Part shown: in pieces, positions 51,320 through 60,708 of the stretch
Layout of the letters: each line of letters starts with the position of its first letter
Position numbering within the stretch: position 1 is the first letter of the stretch
Source of the DNA: Amycolatopsis palatopharyngis
GTDB taxonomy: Bacteria; Actinomycetota; Actinomycetes; Mycobacteriales; Pseudonocardiaceae
Assembly: GCF_003385185.1 (NCBI RefSeq)
Contig: NZ_PQHZ01000001.1
Location: forward strand, 62,001 to 126,000
Direction: 5' to 3'
DNA: 64,000 nt
The notes under the pieces: model-generated
Told to the model about the DNA's origin: nothing
The model's database searches: none
The model's input: only the letters and a program-made list of their open reading frames with translations
Position numbers and translations under genes: made by a program

Positions 51320-53485
51320 TCAAGCCACCGGCGCCTCCGTCGCGCGGTCGTCCATCCTCGCCGTCTCGGTGTCATCGACAGCGAGACCGCTGGTCGGCTC
51401 CTTGGTGAAGGCCAGGAAGTGCGAAAGCGGTCCGTCGTGGGTCAGGTGTAGCTCGTGCATGGCCCTGGTGCAGGCGATGTAGAGCATGCCCCTGTCCATT
51501 TCGTTGGCGTAGTTCGCGTCATTCACGTGTGGGACGATCACCGAGTCGAACTCGAGCCCTTTGGAGATGTGCGCTGAGGTGACGATGACTCCCGCGGCGA
51601 ACGCTGTGCTGTCGTAGTCGAGGAAGGCCAGTTCGACACCGGCGTCGGACAAGGCGCGGTAGAGCGCTTCCGCCTGGCCGACGGTCTTGCAGATGATGCC
51701 GAGGGAGCGGTGGTCGCCGCGGGAATGCCGTTCGATGAGGCCCTGGATCTGTGTCTCCTGCTCCCGTTGTTCGGTGCAGGCGATGATCCGGGGTGGCAGT
51801 CCGTGGCGCGCGATCGGGACGAGCTTGTCGTTCCTGGAGATGTTCTGGGCGAACTCGGTGATCTCGGCGGTGGATCGGTAGCTCTTGCACAACTCCAGTG
51901 AGTCGGCCTCGGGAAAGATGCTCTGGATCGTCGACAGGGACGAGGAGCTGAACGGGTTCACCGACTGGTTGGCGTCGCCCAGGATCGTCATCTTGCAGGA
52001 GAAGAGTTCGCGCAGCACCGCGTACTGGACAGGGGTGTAGTCCTGCATCTCATCGACCAGGAGATGACGGATGTGGCCATAGTTCTCCTGCCGGGCCGTT
52101 CTGATCATGGTGTAGATCAGCGGGAACACATCCGCGTACTCGATCTTCTTCCGGCCGAGCGGCTGGAACAGCCCGCGGCGGGCGGGATCGGAGTAGAACG
52201 CCTTGTAGATGGCGAACGCGTCCTTGTAGGCGAACATGGCGCGGACCTGTTTGCGGACGCTGGTGGTGTCGGCGGCCGACCATTTGCCACCTCTGTCCCG
52301 CGTCTTGTTCTTCAGCAGGTGCACAGCGGTGTTGGCCACATGGTCCAGTCGCGTGAAGACCGGCAGCGCCCGGGACTCCTCGAACGCGTCCGCGACCCAG
52401 TCAGCGGAGAGCCGTTGGGTCTTTCGCTCGATCTCTCCTGGAACGAATTCCTCGTCCGCGCGCGAGGTGATCCACGCGTCGAGGTCAGTGACGAACTCGG
52501 GCGTCGCCTTGTAGCGCATGCGCTCGGCCGCCGCCTCGTCGACGTGGTCGAGCAGCTTGACCACCTGTTCGCTGAACGTCTCGTATTCGGTGACCTTGGC
52601 CAGGAACCTGCCGGCGATCCTGTCGAAGTCGATCTCCGCGACCTGCTCCTCCCCCAGTTCGGGCAGCACGTCGGCGATGTAGTCCCCGAACACCCTGTTC
52701 GGCGACAGGATCATCACGTTGTCCGACGAGAGGGTGTCCTTGAACCGGTAGAGCAGGAACGCCACCCGGTGCAGCGCGATCGACGTCTTCCCCGAACCGG
52801 CCACACCCTGCAGGATCAGTACCCGCGCGGTTTCGTTGCGGATGACGGCGTTCTGCTCTCGCTGGATGGTCGCGACGATGTTCTTCATCCTGTCATCGGC
52901 GGACTCACTCAGCTCCCGCTGCAGGACCTCGTCGCCGATGTTGAGGGCACTGTCGAACATGTACTTCAGGCGCCCATCCTGGATCTTGTACTGGCGCTTA
53001 CCGGTGATCTCACCAAAGGTAGTGCCCTTCGGAGTGCCGAAGAACGCCTCTCCTGTCTCGAAGTCGTAGTAGAGACTGGAAACAGGAGCACGCCAATCGT
53101 GGATCACGATCTCCTGCGTCTCCGGATCCGAGAAATTGTGCACCCCGATATAGAAGGCACCGCCCACCGCGTGGCCATTCCCACGGAAGTCGACACGCCC
53201 GAAATACGGCGACTCCAGCAACCGCTCGACCCGCTTGCGCAACATCACCGCATGCTCGGCCAGACGCACTGACATATCGACTTCACCACGGTAATTGGCC
53301 TTCTCGGCGAAATCCATATCCCGCAGGTTCGTCCACAGGTGCCGCTTACGCTCCTCGATGCTGCGCACGGAGCCGTCGATATCGCCGGTCAAACGCTCCA
53401 GTTCCGCTCCCAGCAACTCCAGCGTCTCCGCCAGATACCGGCGCTCGCGTTCTTCATCTCGTGCCTGCGCGCCCGTCAACGCCAC
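51320..53485 (-). CDS. HelD-like superfamily I helicase (RNA polymerase recycling factor type)
   Basis: This 721-residue protein has an N-terminal coiled-coil arm and the HelD-specific IHDWRAPVSSLYYDFETG element. Walker A (GVAGSGKTSIALHRVAFLLYR), Walker B (LLVDEMQDYTPVQY) and the C-terminal UvrD-like ATPase motif (GMLYIACTRAMHELHL) follow. HelD proteins release stalled RNA polymerase, and some mycobacterial and streptomycete relatives (HelR) protect against rifamycins. The GTG start follows GGAGG very closely. Convergent with merA and unrelated to mercury as far as can be told. Confidence 0.88.
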   Translation of the reverse strand: MALTGAQARDEERERRYLAETLELLGAELERLTGDIDGSVRSIEERKRHLWTNLRDMDFAEKANYRGEVDMSVRLAEHAVMLRKRVERLLESPYFGRVDFRGNGHAVGGAFYIGVHNFSDPETQEIVIHDWRAPVSSLYYDFETGEAFFGTPKGTTFGEITGKRQYKIQDGRLKYMFDSALNIGDEVLQRELSESADDRMKNIVATIQREQNAVIRNETARVLILQGVAGSGKTSIALHRVAFLLYRFKDTLSSDNVMILSPNRVFGDYIADVLPELGEEQVAEIDFDRIAGRFLAKVTEYETFSEQVVKLLDHVDEAAAERMRYKATPEFVTDLDAWITSRADEEFVPGEIERKTQRLSADWVADAFEESRALPVFTRLDHVANTAVHLLKNKTRDRGGKWSAADTTSVRKQVRAMFAYKDAFAIYKAFYSDPARRGLFQPLGRKKIEYADVFPLIYTMIRTARQENYGHIRHLLVDEMQDYTPVQYAVLRELFSCKMTILGDANQSVNPFSSSSLSTIQSIFPEADSLELCKSYRSTAEITEFAQNISRNDKLVPIARHGLPPRIIACTEQREQETQIQGLIERHSRGDHRSLGIICKTVGQAEALYRALSDAGVELAFLDYDSTAFAAGVIVTSAHISKGLEFDSVIVPHVNDANYANEMDRGMLYIACTRAMHELHLTHDGPLSHFLAFTKEPTSGLAVDDTETARMDDRATEAPVA

Positions 53486-53503
53486 CTCCGGCCATCACAA
53501 GTC

Positions 53504-53521
53504 TACCCTCACGTTAGGGTA
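53504..53521. promoter_or_regulatory. Inverted repeat upstream of the HelD-like gene
   Basis: TACCCT and AGGGTA are perfect 6-base arms around CACGTT, followed by a second GGGTA unit. The repeat ends 18 bases upstream of the GTG start and could be an operator or promoter element. It does not match the rifamycin-associated element I know for helR genes. Confidence 0.35.
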
Positions 53522-53577
53522 GGGTACTTGGTGCGGAGCTGGAGTTCACCGGTGGGCGGACCCGCCCACCGGGCTAG

Positions 53578-56016
53578 CTAGTTCGCTCGTCCTCGCCCTC
53601 CCACGCTGCCGATGGCCTGGAACAACAGCGACGGCCGGGTGCCGACGGAGTTGACGAAGATCGTGGTGACCGACGCGGCCATCGCGATCATCGCCCACAC
53701 CGGATGGACCAGGCCGGTGGTGGCGAGCGGAACACCGATGCCGTTGAAGGTGAACGCCAGCACCACATTGGTGCGGGTACGGCGGTAGGACCGGTCGCTG
53801 ATCCGCCGGGCGTCGAGCACGGCGGTGACCTCATCGCGCAGCAGCACGATGTCCGCGGATTCGACAGCGATGTCCGTGCCGCCCCCGGCGGCGATGCCGA
53901 CATCGGCCTGCATCAGGGCGGGGGCGTCGTTGATGCCGTCACCGACCATGGCCACCCTGACGCTGTTGGTCTGCAGTTCGCGCACGATCTCGGCCTTGGC
54001 CGCCGGCCGCACTGCGGCCCGCACTCGCGTGATGCCGAGTTGGCCGGCCACCCGGCGGGCCGCGCGCTCGTTGTCCCCGGTCACCAGTACCGGCTCCATC
54101 CCGGCGTCCCGCATGCGGGCGACCGCCTCGACGGCGTCGCCGCGCAGCTCGTCGCCGAGCGCGATCACCCCCTGGGCCACGGCGTCGACGGCGACGACGA
54201 TCACGGTGTGCCCGGCGGCCTGCGACCGATCGATCCACCCGGTGAAGGCCGCGAGATCGACACCGGTGTCCGCGAGGAAGCCGGGCTGGCCGACCAGTAC
54301 CGTCTGCCCGCCGAGGGTGGCGCGGACACCGGCGCCGGTGACCGAGACGAACTCGTCGGCCTCGGGCACCGTCAGCCCGCGCTCGCGTGCGGCGGCCATC
54401 ACGGCACGGGCGAGCGGGTGCTCTGAGGGGTTCTCCGCACCGGCGGCCAACGCCAGCAACGCATCGGTGTCGCCGTCACGGGCCTCGATTCCACGAACGG
54501 CCGGGCGCCCCTGGGTGAGCGTGCCGGTCTTGTCCAGCACGATGCTTCGCACGAGCCGGAAAGTCTGGAACGCTTCGCCGGTGCGCATCACGATCCCGCG
54601 GTCGGCGGCGGCGCCGGTGCCGCGCACGATCGCCAGCGGTGCGGCGATGCCCACTGCGCAGGGATAGCCCATCACCAACACCGACAGCGCGGCGAACACT
54701 GCCCTGCGCACGTCCGGTTCCCCTGCCAGTGCCCAACCGCCCGCCAGCCAGGCGAGCAGGGCAACCGCGGAGATGGCCAGCACCGTGGGGGTGTAGACCC
54801 GCAGCACCCGGTCGACCAGGTGCAGGATGCCGGGCTTGAGTGCGCGGGCGTCCTCCACATGCCGCACGACCTGGGCCAGGAAACCTTCCTGGTGGTTCGC
54901 GGTGACCTCGATCAGCAGACTGCCGGTGCCATTGATCGACCCACCGATCACCTCGTCACCAGGGCCCGTCTCGATGGGCACCGGCTCACCGGTCACCAAT
55001 GCCAGGTCGATCGCGGAGGACCCCGACCGGATCCGCCCGTCCAGCGGGACGCGCTCGCCGGGCCGCACCCGCACCAACTGCCCGATGACCACGTCCTCGA
55101 CCGGTACCTCGGACACGCCGCGATCCCCGACGAGACGAACCAGGTCGGGTTGCAGGTCGAGCAGCTTCTTGACCGACTGGCTGGAGCGGGTCTTGACCAG
55201 AAGCGACAGCCATTCGGAGAAGATGTGGTAGTTCGCCACCAGCACCGAAACGGCGAAGAACGCCGCCGTCGGAAACCCCGGCAGGACACCGCTCAGGCCG
55301 ATGACACCGCCTGCGATTCCGGCGAATGCCCCGATCTCCAGCAGGACGTGCTGATTGAGAATGCCGCGACGGGCGGACTGGTATGCCATCCGCAGGATGT
55401 GCGGGGCCACCACGAGCACCACCCCGACCGCCAGCGTTCCCGCCAGCCATCCGATCAGCGGCTCGGTCAGCACCTCGCCCGCGCGTAGCACCAGTGCCAC
55501 CACGGCAGGCGTCACCATGGCCACGGCACCACCGAAGGCTCGTGCGGTTCCGGCCGAACGGAGCAGCGCGAATGACACCGGCACCATCAGTGCCACCACC
55601 GACGCGGGCACCAGCACCGACCAGATCCCGGTGACCGTGGCGATGAGCCCGATAGCCGTCAGGCTCGCCGCGATCGCCGCCAGCAGGCGGCTGCCCTCCC
55701 GAACGAGATCGCGCTCCTCATCCTCGAACGGGCGCAGCTTGCGGGGGTCATAGACCTCGTAGCCGATGTCGCGCAGCGTCTCGAGGATCTGCTCCGGCGA
55801 GACACGCCGGGGGTCGTAGTCCACCAGGGCCTGTTCGTGAGTCAGGCTCACCGCCACCGTGACCACGCCGTCCATCCGGCCGAGTGCCTTCTCGATCGTG
55901 CCCGTACACAATGAGCAGTGCAGGCCCGCGATCCGCGCCCGGATTCGCTCGTGCCCAGGCGTCGCACTTGGCTCCGACGCCCACAACCGCGGGCGCTGCT
56001 CGGTCACCGGGCTCAT
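53578..56016 (-). CDS. Heavy-metal P1B-type ATPase with atypical YPC motif
   Basis: This 812-residue pump has an N-terminal HMA domain with C34-x2-C37 (GLHCSLCTG) and then the P-type core: actuator region, phosphorylation site LDKTGTLTQG and VGDGINDAPAL hinge. The transmembrane metal motif, usually CPC, is GYPCAVG, with Tyr replacing the first Cys. The last helices (MAASVTTIFVNSVG) also lack the usual MxxSS ligands, so the transported ion is uncertain. It overlaps the HMA-chaperone gene by 4 bases (ATGA) and both are under the promoter facing a MerR-type gene. Copper-like soft metals are plausible. Confidence 0.9.
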   Translation of the reverse strand: MSPVTEQRPRLWASEPSATPGHERIRARIAGLHCSLCTGTIEKALGRMDGVVTVAVSLTHEQALVDYDPRRVSPEQILETLRDIGYEVYDPRKLRPFEDEERDLVREGSRLLAAIAASLTAIGLIATVTGIWSVLVPASVVALMVPVSFALLRSAGTARAFGGAVAMVTPAVVALVLRAGEVLTEPLIGWLAGTLAVGVVLVVAPHILRMAYQSARRGILNQHVLLEIGAFAGIAGGVIGLSGVLPGFPTAAFFAVSVLVANYHIFSEWLSLLVKTRSSQSVKKLLDLQPDLVRLVGDRGVSEVPVEDVVIGQLVRVRPGERVPLDGRIRSGSSAIDLALVTGEPVPIETGPGDEVIGGSINGTGSLLIEVTANHQEGFLAQVVRHVEDARALKPGILHLVDRVLRVYTPTVLAISAVALLAWLAGGWALAGEPDVRRAVFAALSVLVMGYPCAVGIAAPLAIVRGTGAAADRGIVMRTGEAFQTFRLVRSIVLDKTGTLTQGRPAVRGIEARDGDTDALLALAAGAENPSEHPLARAVMAAARERGLTVPEADEFVSVTGAGVRATLGGQTVLVGQPGFLADTGVDLAAFTGWIDRSQAAGHTVIVVAVDAVAQGVIALGDELRGDAVEAVARMRDAGMEPVLVTGDNERAARRVAGQLGITRVRAAVRPAAKAEIVRELQTNSVRVAMVGDGINDAPALMQADVGIAAGGGTDIAVESADIVLLRDEVTAVLDARRISDRSYRRTRTNVVLAFTFNGIGVPLATTGLVHPVWAMIAMAASVTTIFVNSVGTRPSLLFQAIGSVGGRGRAN

Positions 56017-56234
56017 CGCGGCGTCTGCTCGGTGACGCGGAAACCGGCGGCCTCGATCCGCTGCACCGTCACGTCACGACTGGCCGCGGAGTTGGCGCGC
56101 ACCTCGACCCGCCCAGAGGTGTGATCTGCAGTGACGCCGGTGACGTCATCGATGCGGCGCAGCACGCTGCCGATCCGTCGTTCGCACCCCGTGCACGACA
56201 TCCCCTCGACCTGCAAGACCCACGATTCCATCAC
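56013..56234 (-). CDS. HMA-domain metal chaperone
   Basis: This 73-residue single HMA domain of CopZ/MerP type has the metal-binding motif GMSCTGC (C14, C17) in the first loop and a ferredoxin-like fold pattern. It is the first gene of the unit and its stop overlaps the start of the P-type ATPase, so it likely delivers the metal to that pump. A second start codon at 56231 would remove one Met only. Confidence 0.88.
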   Translation of the reverse strand: MMESWVLQVEGMSCTGCERRIGSVLRRIDDVTGVTADHTSGRVEVRANSAASRDVTVQRIEAAGFRVTEQTPR

Positions 56235-56278
56235 GGGCTCCTCTACGTCTCTGAACTGCTCTTTCTCTCGCTGACCTC

Positions 56279-56311
56279 ACGCTAGAACCTTGACCGAGGG
56301 GTAAGGTCAAG
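56279..56311 (-). promoter_or_regulatory. MerR-type promoter/operator for the HMA-ATPase unit
   Basis: CTTGACC (56289-56295) and GGTCAAG (56305-56311) are perfect inverted arms with a 9-base spacer. On the minus strand TTGACC serves as -35 and TAGCGT (56284-56279) as -10, with a 20-base spacer. Such a long spacer with a dyad between the elements is the hallmark of MerR-family activated promoters. Confidence 0.7.
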
Positions 56312-56341
56312 CCGGGAGTACCCGGGAAGGGAGACCGCGTG

Positions 56342-56752
56342 ATGGAGATGACCGTCGGCACCGCCGCGGAGACGGCCGGGGTCAGTGCGAAGGCGGTGCG
56401 GTTGTGGGAGTCAAAGGGCCTGCTGCCGCCCGCCCGGCGCACCGAAGCCGGATATCGCACGTTCACCGACGACGATGTGGACGTACTGCGGTTCATCCGC
56501 CAGGCCAAAGCACTGGATCTCACCCTGAACGAGATCAAGGACATCCTGGATCTGCAGCGCTGCGGCGCCACCCCCTGTGGGCGCGTCACCGACCTGCTCG
56601 ACGCCCACATCGGCGAGATCGACCGCAAACTCTCCGACCTGCGCGCGATGCGCCGCACCCTGACCGCCGCCCGGCGCGCCGCCCGCGACAGCCAACGCCG
56701 CGGCGAGGACGCCGTCGTCTGCCGCATCATCGAAACCGCGGACACCGCCTGA
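56342..56752 (+). CDS. MerR-family heavy-metal-responsive regulator
   Basis: This 136-residue MerR-family protein has the N-terminal winged HTH (TAAETAGVSAKAVRLWESKGLLPP, then the EAGYRTFTDDDV wing) and a dimerisation helix. Its metal-binding candidates are C74 and C79 (LQRCGATPCGR) and C127 near the C-terminus, a pattern like Cd/Pb/Zn-type regulators rather than CueR. It is divergent from the HMA/P-type ATPase unit, with a classical MerR-type promoter between them. Start at ATG 56342; the GTG one codon earlier is also possible. Confidence 0.88.
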   Translation: MEMTVGTAAETAGVSAKAVRLWESKGLLPPARRTEAGYRTFTDDDVDVLRFIRQAKALDLTLNEIKDILDLQRCGATPCGRVTDLLDAHIGEIDRKLSDLRAMRRTLTAARRAARDSQRRGEDAVVCRIIETADTA

Positions 56753-56904
56753 TCCCAGCGGTAACCAGGATGCCGGAACATTGACGGTCCACAATGCACG
56801 GCAGAAGACCGTGGCACCGGGGTCGTCACAGCCCCGGTTCCTCACGAAAGTACCGTTAGACTGCCGGATGCCGTCACACGTTCGCCGCCCACGAAGGAGC
56901 ACCG

Positions 56905-57210
56905 ATGGATCCCAAGGTCGTCGAGGACCCCGCCGCCCGGCGGTTCCAGATCTATGCCGACGACGAGCTGGCCGGATTCGTCGAGTACCACCTGTACGCC
57001 GACGAGATCGCCTTCCTGCACACCGAGATCGACTCCCGGTTCGAAGGTCGCGGCCTGGGCGGCAAGCTCGCCCGCCACGCGCTCGACGACGCACGGGCAA
57101 AAGGTCGCTCGGTACTCCCCTACTGCCCGTTCATCCGTGGCTGGATCAGCAAGCATCCCGACTACATCGACCTGGTACCCGCGGACAAGCGAGACCGCTT
57201 CGACCTGTAG
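56905..57210 (+). CDS. Short GNAT-like N-acetyltransferase (YjdJ-type)
   Basis: This 101-residue minimal GNAT domain has the acetyl-CoA loop EIDSRFEGRGLGGKLARHAL (R/Q-x2-G-x-G/A pattern) and the C-terminal PYCPFIRGWISKHPDY that marks the COG2388/YjdJ group. These proteins are common and their acceptor is unknown. It stands between the MerR gene and the convergent poxB gene. Confidence 0.88.
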   Translation: MDPKVVEDPAARRFQIYADDELAGFVEYHLYADEIAFLHTEIDSRFEGRGLGGKLARHALDDARAKGRSVLPYCPFIRGWISKHPDYIDLVPADKRDRFDL

Positions 57211-57227
57211 GCGCGACCATGCGCGCG

Positions 57228-58967
57228 TCAGGGGCGGGGGATGTTGCGCAGGTTCGCTCGGGCCAGATCGACCATTCTGCCCACTCCCCCGGTGAGCACG
57301 ACCTTGCTGGCGGCCAGCGCGAAGCCGCGAACCTGGGCGGCACTGATGTGCGGCGGGACCGACAGCGCGTTGGGATCGGTCACCACGTCGACCAACGCCG
57401 GACCATCGTGGTCGAGCGCCTCCTCGAGTGTGTCGCGCAGCCGCTTCGGATCTGTCACGCGCGCGCTGTGGATGCCGGCTCCCTTCGCGATGGTGGCGAA
57501 GTCGACCGAACGGTGATCCGTCTGATAGTCGGGCAGCCCGTCGACGAGCATCTCCAGCTTCACCATGCCCAGTGACGAGTTGTTGAACGTGATGATCTTG
57601 ACCGGCAGATCGTGCAACGCGACCGTGAGCAGCTCACCCATCAGCATGCCGAGTCCGCCGTCTCCGGACATCGAGACGACCTGCCTGCCTGGGTAGGCGA
57701 ACTGTGCGCCGATCGCATGTGGCAGCGCGTTCGCCATGCTGCCGTGCAGAAATGATCCGATCACTCGCCGACGGCCGTTGGGGGTGAGATACCTGGCCGC
57801 CCAGACATTGCACATCCCGGTGTCCACGGTGAAGATCGCGTCGTCGGCGGCGAGTTCGTCCAGGACGTCGGCGGCGAACTCGGGGTGGATGGGCACATGC
57901 TTGTCCACGTCGCGGGTGTAGGCCTCGACAACCTGCTCCAGCGACTTGCAGTGTTCACGCAGCATCCGGCCCAGGAAGATACGGTCCGGCTTGGCCCGCA
58001 CCAACGGCAGAACCGCACGCAGCGTCTCGCGCACATCGCCGTGCACGGCCAGCTCGAGCGGGGTGCGCCTGCCGAGGTGGGTCGCGTCGTGGTCAACCTG
58101 AACCGTGCGGGTCTGCGGCAGGAACGAATCGTAGGGAAAGTCGGTACCGAGCAGTACCAGCAGATCCGCTTCTTGCATCGCCCGGTAGCACGCGCCGTAT
58201 CCCAGTAGGCCGCTCATCCCGACGTCGTACGGGTTGTCGAACTGGATCCACTCCTTGCCACGCAAACTGTGCCCGACCGGCGCGGCCACCTTGCCGGCGA
58301 GTTCCATCACCTCGGCATGCGCGTCGCGAACCCCGGCGCCACAGAACAACGTCACCGTGCTGGCCTGGTTGATCGCTTCAGCCAGGCCGGCGACCTGGGA
58401 GCCGGGCGGCACGGTGGTCGCGCGCTCGGTCATCGGGCCACCGTCTCCGGTCGCAGCGGAGGCCTCGAGATGGGCGACGTCACCCGGCAGTACCAGCACC
58501 GAAACCTCGTCGCGGGCCAGCGAATGCTGGATGGCGGTGCGCAGCACGCGTGGCATCTGCGCCGGTTGACTGATCATCTCGCAGTACCCGCTGCAGTCGA
58601 CGAACAGCCGTTCGGGATGAGTCTCCTGGAAGAACCCGGTGCCGATCTGACTGGACGGAATGTGTGATGCGAGCGCCAGCACCGGCGCACCGGTTCGATG
58701 GGCGTCGTACAACCCTTGGACCAGATGCGTGTTGCCCGGTCCGCAGCTACCCGCACAGACGGCGAGTCGCCCGGTCAGTTGCGCCTCGGCAGCGGCGGCG
58801 AACGCCCCCGCCTCCTCGTTGTGCACATGGATCCACTCGATCCCCGGTGTTCGGCGAATCGCGTCCACGATCGGGTTCAGGCTGTCCCCCACGACACCGT
58901 AGATGCGCTGCACCCCGGCCTGAACCAGGACCTGCACGAACTGGTCGGCAACGTTGAGCCTGGCCAT
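57228..58967 (-). CDS. poxB: Pyruvate dehydrogenase (quinone), PoxB-type
   Basis: This 579-residue ThDP/FAD enzyme of the PoxB/acetolactate-synthase family oxidises pyruvate to acetate and CO2 with quinone as acceptor. Visible are the N-terminal glutamate motif (WIHVHNEEAGAFAAAAEAQL), the PVGHSLRGKEWI domain, and the ThDP-Mg motif GDGGLGMLMGEL followed by NNSSLG. The C-terminal membrane-associated region typical of PoxB is retained in length. It is divergent from the DGPF/ECF42 pair. An acetolactate synthase identity is less likely because of the GDGGLGML...NNSSLGMVK pattern and length. Confidence 0.92.
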   Translation of the reverse strand: MARLNVADQFVQVLVQAGVQRIYGVVGDSLNPIVDAIRRTPGIEWIHVHNEEAGAFAAAAEAQLTGRLAVCAGSCGPGNTHLVQGLYDAHRTGAPVLALASHIPSSQIGTGFFQETHPERLFVDCSGYCEMISQPAQMPRVLRTAIQHSLARDEVSVLVLPGDVAHLEASAATGDGGPMTERATTVPPGSQVAGLAEAINQASTVTLFCGAGVRDAHAEVMELAGKVAAPVGHSLRGKEWIQFDNPYDVGMSGLLGYGACYRAMQEADLLVLLGTDFPYDSFLPQTRTVQVDHDATHLGRRTPLELAVHGDVRETLRAVLPLVRAKPDRIFLGRMLREHCKSLEQVVEAYTRDVDKHVPIHPEFAADVLDELAADDAIFTVDTGMCNVWAARYLTPNGRRRVIGSFLHGSMANALPHAIGAQFAYPGRQVVSMSGDGGLGMLMGELLTVALHDLPVKIITFNNSSLGMVKLEMLVDGLPDYQTDHRSVDFATIAKGAGIHSARVTDPKRLRDTLEEALDHDGPALVDVVTDPNALSVPPHISAAQVRGFALAASKVVLTGGVGRMVDLARANLRNIPRP

Positions 58968-59036
58968 GTCGACACCCTCGATTCACTCGCGCCGCGCCCT
59001 CGCCATCGAAGTCCGGGAAAAAATTCTCGGCCAAGA

Positions 59037-59063
59037 TGTCGAAATCCCGGATACGGCTCCGTC
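59037..59063 (+). promoter_or_regulatory. Candidate ECF42-type promoter
   Basis: TGTCGA (59037-59042) is followed after 17 bases by CGTC (59060-59063), 46 bases before the DGPF gene start. TGTCGA is the -35 element reported for ECF42-dependent promoters, so the sigma factor encoded downstream probably drives its own unit. Confidence 0.5.
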
Positions 59064-59109
59064 CTCGGACTGAACACGGCCACAATGGGCCGTACTCACC
59101 TAGGAGAAC

Positions 59110-59520
59110 ATGATGGCCAAATACCTGCTGCTCAAGCACTACCGTGGCGCGCCGGCCCCGGTGAACAACGTGGCGATGGACCAGTGGACGCCGGAAGAGG
59201 TTTCGGCCCACATGCGGTACATGCAGGACTTCGCCACCCGACTCGAGGGCACCGGCGAGTTCGTCGACGGTCAGGCGCTGTCCCCTGAGGGCACCTTCGT
59301 CCGCTACGACGGCGAGGGACGACCGCCGATCACCGACGGCCCGTTCGCGGAGACCAAGGACCTGATCGCCGGCTGGATGGTCATCGACGTCGAGACCTAC
59401 GAGCGCGCGCTCGAGCTGGCAGGCGAGCTGTCCGCGGCTCCGGGTGCCGGCGGCAAGCCGATCCACGAGTGGCTCGAGGTGCGCCCGTTCCTGACCGCGC
59501 CCCCGACCATCACGGAGTGA
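59110..59520 (+). CDS. DGPF-domain (YCII-related) protein
   Basis: This 136-residue protein of the YCII/DGPF family has the signature ITDGPFAETKDLIAGWMVIDV and the dimeric ferredoxin-like fold pattern. DGPF genes sit beside ECF42 sigma factors in most genomes and are their main regulatory targets; biochemical activity is unknown. AGGAGA precedes the first of two adjacent ATG codons. It ends 6 bases before the sigma factor start. Confidence 0.92.
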   Translation: MMAKYLLLKHYRGAPAPVNNVAMDQWTPEEVSAHMRYMQDFATRLEGTGEFVDGQALSPEGTFVRYDGEGRPPITDGPFAETKDLIAGWMVIDVETYERALELAGELSAAPGAGGKPIHEWLEVRPFLTAPPTITE

Positions 59521-59526
59521 CGCAAG

Positions 59527-60702
59527 GTGGACGAGGCGCTGCTGCGGACCCTCACCCCCACCGTGATCGGCGTCCTCGTCCGCCGCGGAGCTGACTTCGC
59601 GGCGGCCGAGGACGCCGTCCAGGACGCACTGGTCGAGGCGGTGCGCAAGTGGCAGGCCAACCCGTCGGCGAGCTCTTCGAGCGGGGAACGTCCCATGCGG
59701 GACCCCAAGGGCTGGCTGATCACCGTGGCCTGGCACAAGTTCCTCGACGCCGCCCGCGCCGACAACTCACGGCAGCAGCGCGAGATACGCCTCGAGTGCG
59801 AGCCCATTCCCGGACAGGCGGCAGCGCAGGACGACACGCTCCAGCTGTACTTCCTGTGCGCGCACCCGTCCCTCACACCGTCCTCGGCCGTCGCGCTCAC
59901 ATTGCGCGCGGTCGGGGGCCTGACTACCCGGCAGATCGCGCAGGCCTACCTCGTACCTGAGGCGACCATGGCCCAGCGCATCAGCAGGGCCAAACGAACC
60001 GTCACGGGTGTCCGGTTCAGCCGGCACGGTGACGTCGCCACCGTGCTGCGCGTGCTCTACCTGGTCTTCAACGAGGGGTACTCCGGCGATGTCGACCTCG
60101 CTGCCGAGGCGATTCGGCTCACCCGCCAGCTCGCGGCCCTGACCACTCATGAGGAGGTCGCGGGCCTGCTCTCGCTCATGCTGCTCCACCACGCCCGGCG
60201 ACCGGCGCGGACCCGTCCGGACGGCAGGCTCGTGCCTCTTGCCGAGCAGGACCGCGGCCGATGGGACACCGAGCTGATCGCCGAGGGCATCGGCGTGCTT
60301 CAGGCGGCCCTCGCCCGTGACCGCCTCGGCGAGTTCCAGGCACAGGCAGCCATCGCCGCGCTGCACGCCGACGCCAGGACGACCGCGGAGACCGACTGGG
60401 TGCAGATCGTCGAGTGGTACGACGAACTGGTGCGCCTCACCGACAGCCCGGTGGTCCGCCTGAACCGGGCCGTCGCGGTCGGCGAGGCCGACGGTCCGCT
60501 GGCGGGCCTGGCCGCTCTGGCGGAGCTCGACCCCACTCTTCCTCGCCACACCGCCGCGGCCGCGTACCTGCACGAGCGGGCCGGTGAACCCGTCACCGCG
60601 GCACAGCTCTACGCGGAATCGGCCCGATCCGCACCCAACCTCGCCGAACGCGATCACCTCACGCGACAGGCCGCCCGGATCAATTCGCGGCTGCGTCGAT
60701 GA
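59527..60702 (+). CDS. ECF42-type RNA polymerase sigma factor with TPR-like C-terminal domain
   Basis: This 391-residue protein has sigma region 2 (residues about 5-80: FAAAEDAVQDALVEAVRKW, DPKGWLITVAWHKFLD) and region 4 (about 125-170: GLTTRQIAQAYLVPEATMAQRISRAK). A C-terminal extension of about 200 residues is built of TPR-like helices (NEGYSGDVDLAAEAIRLTRQ; VRLNRAVAVGEADGPLAGL). This extension is required for activity in studied ECF42 proteins, and no anti-sigma gene is needed. The start is GTG. It is coupled to the upstream DGPF gene. Confidence 0.93.
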   Translation: MDEALLRTLTPTVIGVLVRRGADFAAAEDAVQDALVEAVRKWQANPSASSSSGERPMRDPKGWLITVAWHKFLDAARADNSRQQREIRLECEPIPGQAAAQDDTLQLYFLCAHPSLTPSSAVALTLRAVGGLTTRQIAQAYLVPEATMAQRISRAKRTVTGVRFSRHGDVATVLRVLYLVFNEGYSGDVDLAAEAIRLTRQLAALTTHEEVAGLLSLMLLHHARRPARTRPDGRLVPLAEQDRGRWDTELIAEGIGVLQAALARDRLGEFQAQAAIAALHADARTTAETDWVQIVEWYDELVRLTDSPVVRLNRAVAVGEADGPLAGLAALAELDPTLPRHTAAAAYLHERAGEPVTAAQLYAESARSAPNLAERDHLTRQAARINSRLRR

Positions 60703-60708
60703 GCGGCG

